From Ferruginibacter sp. (GTDB lineage Bacteria > Bacteroidota > Bacteroidia > Chitinophagales > Chitinophagaceae), in contig JAOQAK010000038.1 in assembly GCA_025963635.1 (NCBI GenBank), positions 1-37,826 on the forward strand: a stretch of DNA of 37,826 nt, written 5' to 3'. A model generated the notes under the pieces. That model searched no databases. It worked only from the letters and a program-made list of their open reading frames with translations, and was not told where the DNA came from. The first letter of the stretch is position 1. Every line of letters starts with the position of its first letter. A program made the translations under genes and the position numbers. Shown here one piece after another: positions 26,294 through 33,935 of this stretch.

Positions 26294-28051
26294 TTGAAAA
26301 AGCTGCTTGCATATACTTTAACCTATTGCCTTGTTCTGACGATACACGCTCAATTTTATCTCCGTGGCGAAATACAAGGTGAAAGAAAGCTGCCGCTTCA
26401 AAATGTGAAGATATTACTCCATTCTACCAACATGGTATATTATTCAGGCACTTCGGGTGGATTTGGGATCAGCACGAAATCTTTGCGAGATTCCCTGACC
26501 TTGAGTTTGGATGGATATGAAACCAAAACTATCTGCGTAAGAGCAGATGTTTTTCAATCTATCCGGATGGAGGCATTGTCATCCAATGCCAGTAAATATC
26601 GCCAGCGCTTAATTTCAATGACCACAGACCAGACACAATCCTATAAATTAAGCTGGTCTGTGAGTGATGAATCCTATTTTTCACTCGTGGAAAATGAAGA
26701 AGTAAATGCAACCAAATTTCCCAATACTGCTTTTTCATTAAATGTAAATAAGGCATCCTATAGCAATGTCAGGCGTTTTCTGCATATGAATAGCGCCGTG
26801 CCTCCAGACGCCGTTCGCATTGAAGAATTGCTGAATTATTTTAATCTTCATTACAAAGAACCTGAAAAGAATGAGGTATTTAAGATAGAATCACAGTATT
26901 CAGATTGCCCGTGGAATGAAGATAATAAGTTGCTTTTTCTAAATATCAATGCCCGAAAATTGGATATGGACAAGGTTCCCCCGTGCAACCTTGTTTTTTT
27001 AGTAGATGCTTCGGGCAGCATGGATATGCCGAACCGGCTGCCATTGGTAAAAGCGGCCTTCCAAATGCTCGTGAATAATCTTCGGGTGCAGGATACAGTA
27101 TCCATCGTTATTTATGGAGGCACGGTAGCTGTGTGGCTGCAGCCAACAGGCGGCGCCGAAAAACAAAAGATCATTCAATCCATAGAAGAATTGACTGCGG
27201 CGGGCGACACGCCGGGCGAATCTGCCATCAGGATGGCTTATAATTTAGCAGAGAAAACTTTCATAAAAGATGGCAACAATCGCGTGATACTGGCAACAGA
27301 TGGAGATTTCAATGTAGGGGAATCAAGTGAAAAGGCCCTGGAAGAATTGATTACCCGTAAAAGGCAAACAGGGGTATATCTTACCTGCCTTGGAGTGGGC
27401 ATGGGTAATTTTAAAGATTCAAAACTGGAGACCCTTGCCAAAAGAGGAAATGGCAATTATGCTTACCTCGATGATATCCGGGAAGCTGAAAAAGTATTGG
27501 TAAAAGAAGTGACCCAAACATTTTTTGCAGTGGCAGATGACGTTTTTTTGAACGTACATTTTAACCCTGCCATTATCAAGCAATATCGATTAATTGGATT
27601 TGACAACAAAAAAGATGCTATCACTGATACCTCCGGAGACCTTGAAGGAGGAGAAATAGGCAGCGGAAATAATGTAATGGCGATTTTTGAAGTGGTTCCC
27701 CAGGACGCAGATACATCAATATACTTTGAGGCTCCTGTTGCGCAGGTGTCATTAAGTTATAGCATCAATAACAATAACAAACTACAAAAGGAAATAATAA
27801 AATACGACTGCAAAGAAAACTACGCCGAATTCGGCGCAATCGATAAAGAGTACAGGTTTGCGGCATCTGTTGCCATGTTTGGCATGAAACTGCGGCTATC
27901 CAAATATGTTCGCAAAACAGACTGGAAGAAAATTGAAAGCATTGCCTTAAGCGCTTATAATCCCAATGACTACCTGCAAACAGAGTTTATCCGGCTAATC
28001 CTGATTGCCAAAAAACTATATCCTAAAAAGAAAAAGAACCTTAAGAATTAG
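26294..28051 (+). CDS. Secreted VWA-domain protein with YfbK-type flanking domains
   Basis: This protein has 585 residues and a TTG start. It has a signal peptide ([18 protein letters not shown], then Q). Residues about 22-95 look like a CarboxypepD_reg-type sandwich ([20 protein letters not shown]). The YfbK-type von Willebrand N-terminal domain follows ([20 protein letters not shown], then RIEELLNYF, about 140-190). The VWA domain (about 232-400) carries the MIDAS site DASGSMD (238-244) for metal binding. A C-terminal part (about 450-580) has [20 protein letters not shown]. Such proteins bind partners through Mg2+ but a specific target is unknown. The stop overlaps the end of dnaJ by 4 nt. 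Confidence 0.88.
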   Translation: MKKLLAYTLTYCLVLTIHAQFYLRGEIQGERKLPLQNVKILLHSTNMVYYSGTSGGFGISTKSLRDSLTLSLDGYETKTICVRADVFQSIRMEALSSNASKYRQRLISMTTDQTQSYKLSWSVSDESYFSLVENEEVNATKFPNTAFSLNVNKASYSNVRRFLHMNSAVPPDAVRIEELLNYFNLHYKEPEKNEVFKIESQYSDCPWNEDNKLLFLNINARKLDMDKVPPCNLVFLVDASGSMDMPNRLPLVKAAFQMLVNNLRVQDTVSIVIYGGTVAVWLQPTGGAEKQKIIQSIEELTAAGDTPGESAIRMAYNLAEKTFIKDGNNRVILATDGDFNVGESSEKALEELITRKRQTGVYLTCLGVGMGNFKDSKLETLAKRGNGNYAYLDDIREAEKVLVKEVTQTFFAVADDVFLNVHFNPAIIKQYRLIGFDNKKDAITDTSGDLEGGEIGSGNNVMAIFEVVPQDADTSIYFEAPVAQVSLSYSINNNNKLQKEIIKYDCKENYAEFGAIDKEYRFAASVAMFGMKLRLSKYVRKTDWKKIESIALSAYNPNDYLQTEFIRLILIAKKLYPKKKKNLKN

Positions 28052-29220
28052 GTAAACATTTCCCTTACTTTATCAAAAAAAGATTTGTCTCCCTTTTCCG
28101 GCTTTGGTTGAAAATTATCGCTTTCCTGCATTTTTTCGAGCATGGAGCGCTCTTCTGCATTTACGTGTTGTGGCGTCCAGATATTTACATGAATCAGCTG
28201 GTCACCTTTTTCATAACTGTTTACTGATGGAAAACCTTTGCCTTTTAAACGAAAGATTTTTCCACTTTGTGTTCCAGGTGGTATTTTAATTTTAGCTTTT
28301 CCGTCAATGGTAGGTACTTCTACATTAGTGCCAAATACCGCCTCTGGAAATGATAAATGCAGATCGAAAGCCACATTCAAACCATCTCTGTGCAGTTCGG
28401 CATGTGCTTCTTCTTCTATCAATATGATCAGGTCTCCGTTAGCACCTCCTCTTTCACCTGCATTGCCCTTGCCATTCATGCTAAGTTGCATTCCTTCCTG
28501 TACGCCCGCCGGAATTTCAATGGTTACTGTTTCCTCGCCGTACACTCTGCCCTCACCTTTGCAGGAGGTACACTTATTCGCAATCGTACTTCCCTCTCCA
28601 TTACAGGTAGGACAGGTAGTTACGGTTTGCATCTGGCCTAAAAAAGTATTCTGCACTTTTCTCACCTGGCCGCTACCACCACAGGTACCGCAGGCTTGCA
28701 CGCTGTTCTTATCTTTTGCGCCGCTTCCGGAGCAGGTAGTACAGCTTACGTGCTTCTTCACCTTAACGGTTTTGGAAGCACCTTTGGCCATTTCTTCGTA
28801 ATTTAATTTAATTTTGATACGAAGATTGCTTCCTCTTACTCCCCGTGACCTTCCCCCGGAAGACCTTCGCCCGCCGCCTCCGCTTCCAAAAAAACTTCCA
28901 AAAGGACTTTCTTCTCCAAAGATGTCGCCAAATTGGCTGAAAATATCGTCCATATTCATATTACCGCCGCTGAATCCTCCACCTCCGCCACGTCCCTGGC
29001 CGAATGCATTATGTCCGAACCGATCGTACTGCGCCCTTTTATCAGTGTCGCTCAATATTTCATAAGCCTCCGCTGCCTCTTTAAATTTTTCCTCAGAGGG
29101 TTTGTCACCGGGGTTACGATCTGGGTGAAATTGCATAGCCACTTTCCGGTAAGCTTTCTTTATCTCATCCTGCGAGGCAGATTTCGAGACACCCAGTATT
29201 TCATAAAAATCTCTCTTCAT
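28048..29220 (-). CDS. dnaJ: Chaperone protein DnaJ
   Basis: This protein has 390 residues. The J domain (1-70) has the HPD triad at 32-34 that stimulates DnaK ATPase. A Gly/Phe-rich linker (about 75-115) comes next. The zinc-binding region (about 160-225) has four CxxCxGxG units: [32 protein letters not shown]. The C-terminal substrate-binding domain ends with [15 protein letters not shown]. It acts with DnaK and GrpE in protein folding. It lies 61 nt downstream of grpE on the same strand. Its stop overlaps the VWA gene stop by 4 nt (convergent). Confidence 0.97.
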   Translation of the reverse strand: MKRDFYEILGVSKSASQDEIKKAYRKVAMQFHPDRNPGDKPSEEKFKEAAEAYEILSDTDKRAQYDRFGHNAFGQGRGGGGGFSGGNMNMDDIFSQFGDIFGEESPFGSFFGSGGGGRRSSGGRSRGVRGSNLRIKIKLNYEEMAKGASKTVKVKKHVSCTTCSGSGAKDKNSVQACGTCGGSGQVRKVQNTFLGQMQTVTTCPTCNGEGSTIANKCTSCKGEGRVYGEETVTIEIPAGVQEGMQLSMNGKGNAGERGGANGDLIILIEEEAHAELHRDGLNVAFDLHLSFPEAVFGTNVEVPTIDGKAKIKIPPGTQSGKIFRLKGKGFPSVNSYEKGDQLIHVNIWTPQHVNAEERSMLEKMQESDNFQPKPEKGDKSFFDKVREMFT

Positions 29221-29252
29221 AATGCTAATCTACTAATGCGCTAACGTGCTAA
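29221..29252. repeat. Four-copy octamer repeat directly upstream of dnaJ
   Basis: On the plus strand the 32 bases read as four 8-nt units ending CTAA: AATGCTAA, TCTACTAA, TGCGCTAA, CGTGCTAA. On the coding strand each begins TTAG. The array touches the dnaJ ATG and occupies half the grpE-dnaJ gap. It may be a degenerate repeat or leave its mark on the mRNA; no function is known. Confidence 0.6.
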
Positions 29253-29281
29253 AGTTTCTATTGAACGTCAGAATTATTGAA

Positions 29282-29860
29282 TTATTTTCCTACCACAACT
29301 TTTGCAAAACGGATAATTTTATCATTGAGATAATATCCTTTCTGCACTTCATCAACTACTTTGTGTACCAATTCAGGTTTGGGAGCCGGAATTTCAGTAA
29401 TCGCTTCATGCTTTTCTACATCAAAATCAGTATTGATGCTTTCCATTGCCTTAAGGCCTTTAGACTGGAGCGTGTTTCTAAGTTTGCCAAATACTAACTG
29501 AATGCCTTCTTTGATTTGCTCGAGATCATCACTGTTTTGAATTTGCTTTTCTGCACGGTCACAGTCATCCAGTACATCCAAAAGGGAGGTAATTACCTCT
29601 CTACCAGCTGTTTGTATCAATTCTATTCTTTCTTTGGCGTTCCTTCGCTTGAAGTTGTCAAATTCCGCAACCAAACGGATGTACTTATCCTTTTGCTCAT
29701 CCAACTCTGCCTGGAGTTTTTCCGTAATGTTCTCTGGATCGTTATTACTTAGATGAGTATTCCCGGGAATATCAGCATCCGCATTGATATTCATTTCGGC
29801 AAATGATTTATCTTCTGCCAAAGCCTGGTCTTCAGGTATAACTTTCTCTTTTTCTTCCAT
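29282..29860 (-). CDS. grpE: Nucleotide exchange factor GrpE
   Basis: This protein has 192 residues. The acidic, disordered N terminus (about 1-45) precedes a long coiled coil (ENITEKLQAELDEQKDKYIR, LVAEFDNFKRRNAKER) that forms the dimer stalk. The C-terminal beta-wing has EAITEIPAPKPELVHKVVDEVQKGYYLNDKIIRFAKVVV, the family ending. GrpE releases ADP from DnaK. It is first in a minus-strand grpE-dnaJ unit; dnaK is not adjacent. Confidence 0.96.
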   Translation of the reverse strand: MEEKEKVIPEDQALAEDKSFAEMNINADADIPGNTHLSNNDPENITEKLQAELDEQKDKYIRLVAEFDNFKRRNAKERIELIQTAGREVITSLLDVLDDCDRAEKQIQNSDDLEQIKEGIQLVFGKLRNTLQSKGLKAMESINTDFDVEKHEAITEIPAPKPELVHKVVDEVQKGYYLNDKIIRFAKVVVGK

Positions 29861-29925
29861 AAAAAATAAATATTATTTCCTTTGCCCGGCCAATGGTAGC
29901 CGATAGGGGATGGTAAAATTGTTTG

Positions 29926-29955
29926 CAAAGGTACGATTGTCAAACATTTTGCCAA
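29926..29955 (-). promoter_or_regulatory. Bacteroidota-type promoter of grpE
   Basis: Minus strand: TTG (29953-29955), exactly 19 nt, then TACCTTTG (29926-29933), a full consensus match. The transcript should start near 29921 and have about 60 nt before the grpE ATG. No CIRCE-type inverted repeat is present. Confidence 0.7.
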
Positions 29956-30041
29956 GCCTTGTTTTGCAGCCAAATTGACAATTTCAGGCACTTGTAGCTA
30001 CTTTATACTTTCAAACTGTCTGACACCTCTACTACATTGGT

Positions 30042-30049
30042 TACCTTTG
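30042..30049 (+). promoter_or_regulatory. -7 box 4 nt before the rlmI ATG (possible leaderless mRNA)
   Basis: TACCTTTG is an exact -7 consensus. It is followed by CGCC and then ATG at 30054, so transcription would begin at or next to the A of the start codon. The -33 region (CTG at 30020-30022) is weak. Confidence 0.5.
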
Positions 30050-30053
30050 CGCC

Positions 30054-31235
30054 ATGAAAAGTCTTTTTCTGAATAAAAACATCAGTAACAGGGTAGAAAA
30101 CGGCCATCCATGGGTTTTTGCAAATGAAATCAACAGGGGCAAGGCGCTCGATGCTGCCGCAAAGGGAGGGGAGATTGTGCAATTGCTTACACATGATAAA
30201 AAGTTCGTCGGAAAAGGGTATGTGAATCCTCAATCACAGATAATGGTGCGGCTGCTTACCCGGGAAAAACAAGTAGAGATCAATGATCAATTTTTTCATG
30301 ACAGAATTCTGAATGCCTGGGCATACCGGTGCAAACTTGGATATGTGGAGAATTGCCGCCTCATTTTCGGTGAGGCCGATGAAATTCCCCAACTGATTAT
30401 CGATAAGTTTAACGACTATTTTGTAATACAAACGCTCGCTTTGGGGATCGATGCCTGGAAGCCTTCCATAGTAAAAGCACTGGAGCAAGTTTTTTCACCT
30501 AAAGGAATTTATGAGCGGAACGATGTGCCAGTAAGGGAACTGGAAGGAATGGAGCAAATAAAAGGATTTCTATCTCCTGAATTTGACACCAATATTATCA
30601 TTAATGAAAATGGAATAAAGTACCATGTAGATATTGCCAATGGCCAAAAGACAGGCTTTTTTCTTGATCAGCAAGATAATCGACGAGCGATACAGCATAT
30701 TGTAAAGGGAGCGGATGTACTGGGAGCCTTTTGTTACACAGGTTCATTCGAAATAAGCGCTGCGGTATATGGCGCAAAATCAGTTACCGGTCTTGACATT
30801 TCTCAAAACGCAATCGATATGTGCAACAAAAATGCTGCCCTCAACGAGGTGGAAAATACCTGCAGTTTCGATTGCGTGAATGCTTTTGATGTACTTAAGG
30901 AGTGGACAAGAGAAGCAAAGCAATGGGATGTGGTAATGCTTGACCCGCCTTCTTTTACCAAAAGCAGGAGTAGTATTGATAAGGCGGCGGCGGGTTATAA
31001 GGAAATCAATTTGAGGGGAATCAAGTTAATCAAGCCGGGTGGATTTTTAGTGACCTCCAGTTGTACCAATCTCGTAAAACCTGAATTGTTTTTGGATATT
31101 ATCTCCATGGCCGCAAAAGACGCAAAGCGCAAAATACGGCAGGTAACATTCAATTCTCAATCGGCTGACCACCCCATTATACGGGACCAGGAGAATACTC
31201 ACTATTTAAAGTTTTTGATTGCACAGGTACTGTGA
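30054..31235 (+). CDS. rlmI: RlmI-like class I SAM-dependent rRNA methyltransferase with PUA domain
   Basis: This protein has 393 residues, close to RlmI (about 396). The N-terminal PUA domain (about 1-80) contains RVENGHPWVFANEI. A middle domain spans about 80-190. The Rossmann methyltransferase domain has motif I VLGAFCYTGSFEISAAVYGA (about 225-244) and GLDIS. The catalytic region has WDVVMLDPPSFTKSRSS, and the last conserved part is GGFLVTSSCTNLVKPELFLD (with a Cys in the TSSCT motif). RlmI methylates C1962 of 23S rRNA at carbon 5. The subfamily (RlmI rather than another COG1092 member) is an inference. Confidence 0.9.
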   Translation: MKSLFLNKNISNRVENGHPWVFANEINRGKALDAAAKGGEIVQLLTHDKKFVGKGYVNPQSQIMVRLLTREKQVEINDQFFHDRILNAWAYRCKLGYVENCRLIFGEADEIPQLIIDKFNDYFVIQTLALGIDAWKPSIVKALEQVFSPKGIYERNDVPVRELEGMEQIKGFLSPEFDTNIIINENGIKYHVDIANGQKTGFFLDQQDNRRAIQHIVKGADVLGAFCYTGSFEISAAVYGAKSVTGLDISQNAIDMCNKNAALNEVENTCSFDCVNAFDVLKEWTREAKQWDVVMLDPPSFTKSRSSIDKAAAGYKEINLRGIKLIKPGGFLVTSSCTNLVKPELFLDIISMAAKDAKRKIRQVTFNSQSADHPIIRDQENTHYLKFLIAQVL

Positions 31236-31277
31236 TAAGGGCCAAGATGGAGCAATAAAGATGGGGTGGGAAGGATA

Positions 31278-31619
31278 CTACTTTACTACCTGGAAACGTC
31301 CGGACTCAATTATTTTACCATTTTTATCGCGAAGCTGAAAAATATAGACTCCCCTGAAGAACCCACTAAGGGAGAGATTGATGAGGGGGCTGGTAGGAAC
31401 CAATTCTGACACCTTTTTACCCATAAAATTAAATATCTGGAGTGTATATGTCTTGTCATACGAATGCGGCAACTCGAAATTGATAATCGAAGTCGCAGGA
31501 TTTGGAAACAACCTGATAGGTTTTGCCGCAACATCCTCTGAATTAACAGGTTTATTTTGAGCAAAAGTTGTAAAAGTTATTCCAAATAATAAAATTGATA
31601 TAGTTACCAGCTTTTTCAG
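31278..31619 (-). CDS. Mini T9SS type A secreted protein with non-ATG start
   Basis: This is about 113 residues if started at the CTG at 31619, or about 118 from an ATT at 31634. There is no in-frame ATG, GTG or TTG before the signal peptide. The frame encodes a signal peptide (LKKLVTISILLFGITFTTFA, then Q). A linker of about 20 residues (NKPVNSEDVAAKPIR) follows, and a T9SS type A sorting domain: LFPNPATSIINFELP, TLQIFNFMGKKVSELVPT and GVYIFQLRDKNGKIIESGRF, ending QVVK. There is almost no passenger between signal and sorting domain. It may be a real small surface peptide or a remnant of a longer cargo gene. The stop (31278) and domain are clear; the start is not. Confidence 0.55.
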   Translation of the reverse strand: MKKLVTISILLFGITFTTFAQNKPVNSEDVAAKPIRLFPNPATSIINFELPHSYDKTYTLQIFNFMGKKVSELVPTSPLINLSLSGFFRGVYIFQLRDKNGKIIESGRFQVVK

Positions 31620-31836
31620 CAGAGTAAAAGTAATGAATTCTTTTAATTTTTAATCAAGGGCTTGGTTACGGATCGTAAAAATATCGTCAATTTTCCAAGT
31701 GTGATATAAGTCAACTCCTTCCTTTGGTCAGAACTCCTAATCTAACAACATATTGCCACAGGTTTGCTGGTGCGAAGGAAGCGTTTGCCGGGACAGAAGA
31801 AAATGCGGATTAAGAAAATCCTGCCACCAATCCTGC

Positions 31837-32307
31837 TTAGTTCAGCCGATTTAATAACTGTTGTATGCTATTAAAATCGGGCAGATCACCCGGACTGGCA
31901 CAAATTTCTGCATACTGAACAATACCTTCTTTATCGATTACAAACGCAGATCTTTTACTAACACCCTGCATTTCAAAGGCCGGGAATACATCATACAATA
32001 CTCCAAAAGCCTTTGAAGCCTCTTTATTGAAATCGCTCAATAATGGGAAATTCAAATTTTGCTCCTGCTTAAATTTGTTTAAAACATACAATGAATCTAC
32101 CGAAATACCCAAAACCTGTGCATTGGTGTTATTGTAAATGGAAATATTGTCCCGGATACTGCATAATTCCTTTGTACAAACACTTGTGAAAGCAAGCGGG
32201 AAAAACAGCAATACCACATTCCTGCCCTTGTAATCACTTAAGTGGACCTTCTTTTTTTCGCTGTCGAATAAAGAAAAATCCGGCGCTGCCTGGCCAATGG
32301 TTATCAT
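31837..32307 (-). CDS. Thioredoxin-fold peroxiredoxin (PrxQ/AhpE-like)
   Basis: This protein has 156 residues. The peroxidatic site is FPLAFTSVCTKELC with Cys44; Cys49, five residues on, could resolve it as in PrxQ/BCP-type enzymes. The upstream APDFSLFDSEKKKVHLSDYK (about 8-27) is typical of the AhpC/TSA family. A third Cys lies near residue 136 (AEICASPGD). It reduces H2O2 and organic peroxides in the cytoplasm. The oxyR gene lies 83 nt upstream on the same strand, so the pair is likely one peroxide-response unit. Confidence 0.92.
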   Translation of the reverse strand: MITIGQAAPDFSLFDSEKKKVHLSDYKGRNVVLLFFPLAFTSVCTKELCSIRDNISIYNNTNAQVLGISVDSLYVLNKFKQEQNLNFPLLSDFNKEASKAFGVLYDVFPAFEMQGVSKRSAFVIDKEGIVQYAEICASPGDLPDFNSIQQLLNRLN

Positions 32308-32372
32308 GTGATATTAGTTTAATCATTAATGTCGCTGTTGATTTTGTATAACAACGTGTGACTTAAGTAATT

Positions 32373-32391
32373 GTTCAGCAGGTGAACTGCT
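32373..32391. repeat. Overlapping palindromes at the oxyR-peroxiredoxin junction
   Basis: GTTCA (32373-32377) GCAGG TGAAC (32383-32387) is a 5-bp inverted repeat with 5-nt spacer. It overlaps AGCAG (32377-32381) GTGAA CTGCT (32387-32391), a second one. The site is just downstream of the oxyR stop and about 70 nt before the peroxiredoxin ATG. Confidence 0.4.
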
Positions 32392-33326
32392 TATATTTTT
32401 ACAATGTTGTTTTTTTTATTCAGTGTGATTTTGAGCGGTAAAGTATGTATGATTTCTTCTTTCAACACATCCACCAGCTTTTTCTTTACATAATTTCGGT
32501 GAGTCACGAGGCTCACTTCCCTTACCGGAACAGGAGCTTTAAAATGCCTCACCATATTTAATTGCTTTACTGAAAAATCAAGCGTAGCCAATTCGGGTAA
32601 GATGGTAACGCCGTTATTCATCTCTACCATTTTGCGAAGCGTTTCAACGCTGCCTGCCTCATATTCAAAATGGCTTTGCTCGCGGCTATGTTTTTTTAAT
32701 TCGCACAAGTTGATAATCTGCGATCTAAAACAATGCCCTTCTTCCAACAACCACAAATCTTTTAAATCGATGTCGTCTGCCAGCACGTAGGTTTTTTTGT
32801 AAGCAGCATTTTTCTTAGACACAAAAGCCACCAGTTCCTCGTAAAACAATGCGTATTCGATAATGCTCGTATCCTGTAATGGAGTAACCAGTAAGCCGGC
32901 ATCGATTCTGCCAGCTTTTAATTTTTCAATGATTACATTGGTGGTCATTTCTTTCACTCTTATCTTAACTTCAGGATATTTTTTTAGAAAAGATTGCAAA
33001 AACATCGGAAGTAAATAAGGCGCCAGGGTAGGGATAATCCCAATCCTTAATTCGCCCTGCAGTATACCTTGTTTATCACGGATCATTTGATGAATCATTT
33101 TCACTTCATGCGAAATTTTCCTTGCCTGCTGAATGATCTCTTCACCAATTTCTGTAGGAATGACGGGCTGTTTACTCCGGTCAAAAATTTTGATACCCAG
33201 GTCCTCCTCAAGCTTTTGAATCTGCATGCTCAATGTTGGTTGCGTAATAAAACACTGCTCTGCGGCGGTGGAAAAATGCCGGTAAGTATCTACCGCAATA
33301 ATGTATTCCAATTGTGTAATGGTCAT
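32391..33326 (-). CDS. oxyR: LysR-type peroxide sensor OxyR
   Basis: This protein has 311 residues. I chose ATG 33326 because it gives the normal LysR start MTITQLEYIIAVDTYRHFST; a longer frame adds 55 non-homologous residues. The winged helix-turn-helix (about 1-60) contains TAAEQCFITQPTLSMQIQKL. The effector domain (about 90-300) has the two redox cysteines Cys199 and Cys208 in GHCFRSQIINLC, with the same spacing and numbering as E. coli OxyR. H2O2 forms a disulfide between them and converts the protein to an activator. A peroxiredoxin gene follows. An OxyR-type box lies in its own promoter. Confidence 0.93.
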   Translation of the reverse strand: MTITQLEYIIAVDTYRHFSTAAEQCFITQPTLSMQIQKLEEDLGIKIFDRSKQPVIPTEIGEEIIQQARKISHEVKMIHQMIRDKQGILQGELRIGIIPTLAPYLLPMFLQSFLKKYPEVKIRVKEMTTNVIIEKLKAGRIDAGLLVTPLQDTSIIEYALFYEELVAFVSKKNAAYKKTYVLADDIDLKDLWLLEEGHCFRSQIINLCELKKHSREQSHFEYEAGSVETLRKMVEMNNGVTILPELATLDFSVKQLNMVRHFKAPVPVREVSLVTHRNYVKKKLVDVLKEEIIHTLPLKITLNKKNNIVKI

Positions 33327-33330
33327 GCAG

Positions 33331-33350
33331 CAAAAATAGAAACTATCTAT
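33331..33350 (-). promoter_or_regulatory. oxyR -7 box with OxyR-like ATAG-N7-CTAT site
   Basis: Minus strand TATTTTTG (33331-33338) is an exact -7 match ending 4 nt before the ATG. ATAG (33336-33339), 7 nt, CTAT (33347-33350) matches one half of the E. coli OxyR operator (ATAG-N7-CTAT repeated) and overlaps the promoter. This would allow autoregulation. The second half is not clear. Confidence 0.45.
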
Positions 33351-33571
33351 ATAACTATAAGAAGTATCAATAGCGATTATAAAAACAATAGGGCTACATT
33401 TGACCCAGTTTACAAGAACCTGCTTTAAAAATAAACGGAACGTCACAGAACGTGCGATCGGAAGGGCGCCGGTGTGATGATCACTATACAAAGCAGGGCT
33501 ATTAAATTATTAATAAGGTGATGAGCGATAATGACCGGCATAACCGCGATGTGGTATGGTAGGGGTGATGA

Positions 33572-33748
33572 ATGATATTACACTTAAACAAACGCAATTT
33601 TATAAACGGGCAGCTGTGCCCATTTTTTAGGGCAGATTCAAATTTCGGTATGGCTGTGGCAAATGAACTGAAAGTAGATGTGGAAAGTATAATGGGTGAA
33701 ATGGCTTTAATGCACACAGGAAAAACCGAGGATCTGCAACCAGCATAG
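33572..33748 (+). CDS. Possible small protein, 58 residues
   Basis: An ATG at 33572 has an AGGGG site 6-10 nt upstream (33561-33565) and opens a frame of 58 codons ending TAG at 33746-33748. The second half looks protein-like: FGMAVANELKVDVESIMGEM. A good intrinsic terminator starts 14 nt later, which argues that something is transcribed here on this strand. A rival reading starts at ATG 33568 (MNDITLKQTQFYKRAAVPIF, then stop); removing one T from the T6 run at 33623-33628 would join it to the same C-terminal half. No function is assigned. Confidence 0.4.
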   Translation: MILHLNKRNFINGQLCPFFRADSNFGMAVANELKVDVESIMGEMALMHTGKTEDLQPA

Positions 33749-33761
33749 TTCAAAGGCAATC

Positions 33762-33793
33762 AAGGCCATTCCATTTACCCGGGATGGCTTTTT
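33762..33793 (+). terminator. Intrinsic terminator after the small ORF
   Basis: AAGGCCATTCC (33762-33772) pairs with GGGATGGCTTT (33781-33791) over 11 positions, with two G-U pairs and an 8-nt loop. It is followed by a T-run (to 33793). The U-tract is on the plus strand only, so it ends a plus-strand transcript. Confidence 0.65.
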
Positions 33794-33901
33794 CAATAGC
33801 TCTTGAGGTTCATAATATGCTGGTTAATTTTCAATTCATTTTTTTATGTGCAAGAGATGTTAAAAGATAGCGGCTGCTTTACGGGATTGTAAAAGAAAAA
33901 G

Positions 33902-33909
33902 TAGATTTG
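33902..33909 (+). promoter_or_regulatory. Possible -7 box for the MORN-like gene
   Basis: TAGATTTG matches TAnnTTTG, 26 nt before the ATG at 33936. The nearest upstream TTG is only 12 nt away, so the -33 element is not convincing. Confidence 0.35.
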
Positions 33910-33935
33910 CGATTGTACCTCACTTAAAATCTGGC

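Noticed and set aside
28238..28801. A 187-codon plus-strand open frame opposite dnaJ
   Set aside because: It lies wholly inside dnaJ, and its Pro/Ser/Leu-rich composition is that of a reverse-strand shadow.
29221..29252. A CIRCE heat-shock element before dnaJ
   Set aside because: One octamer (TTAGCACG) resembles the left half of CIRCE, but the inverted right half at 9-nt spacing is missing.
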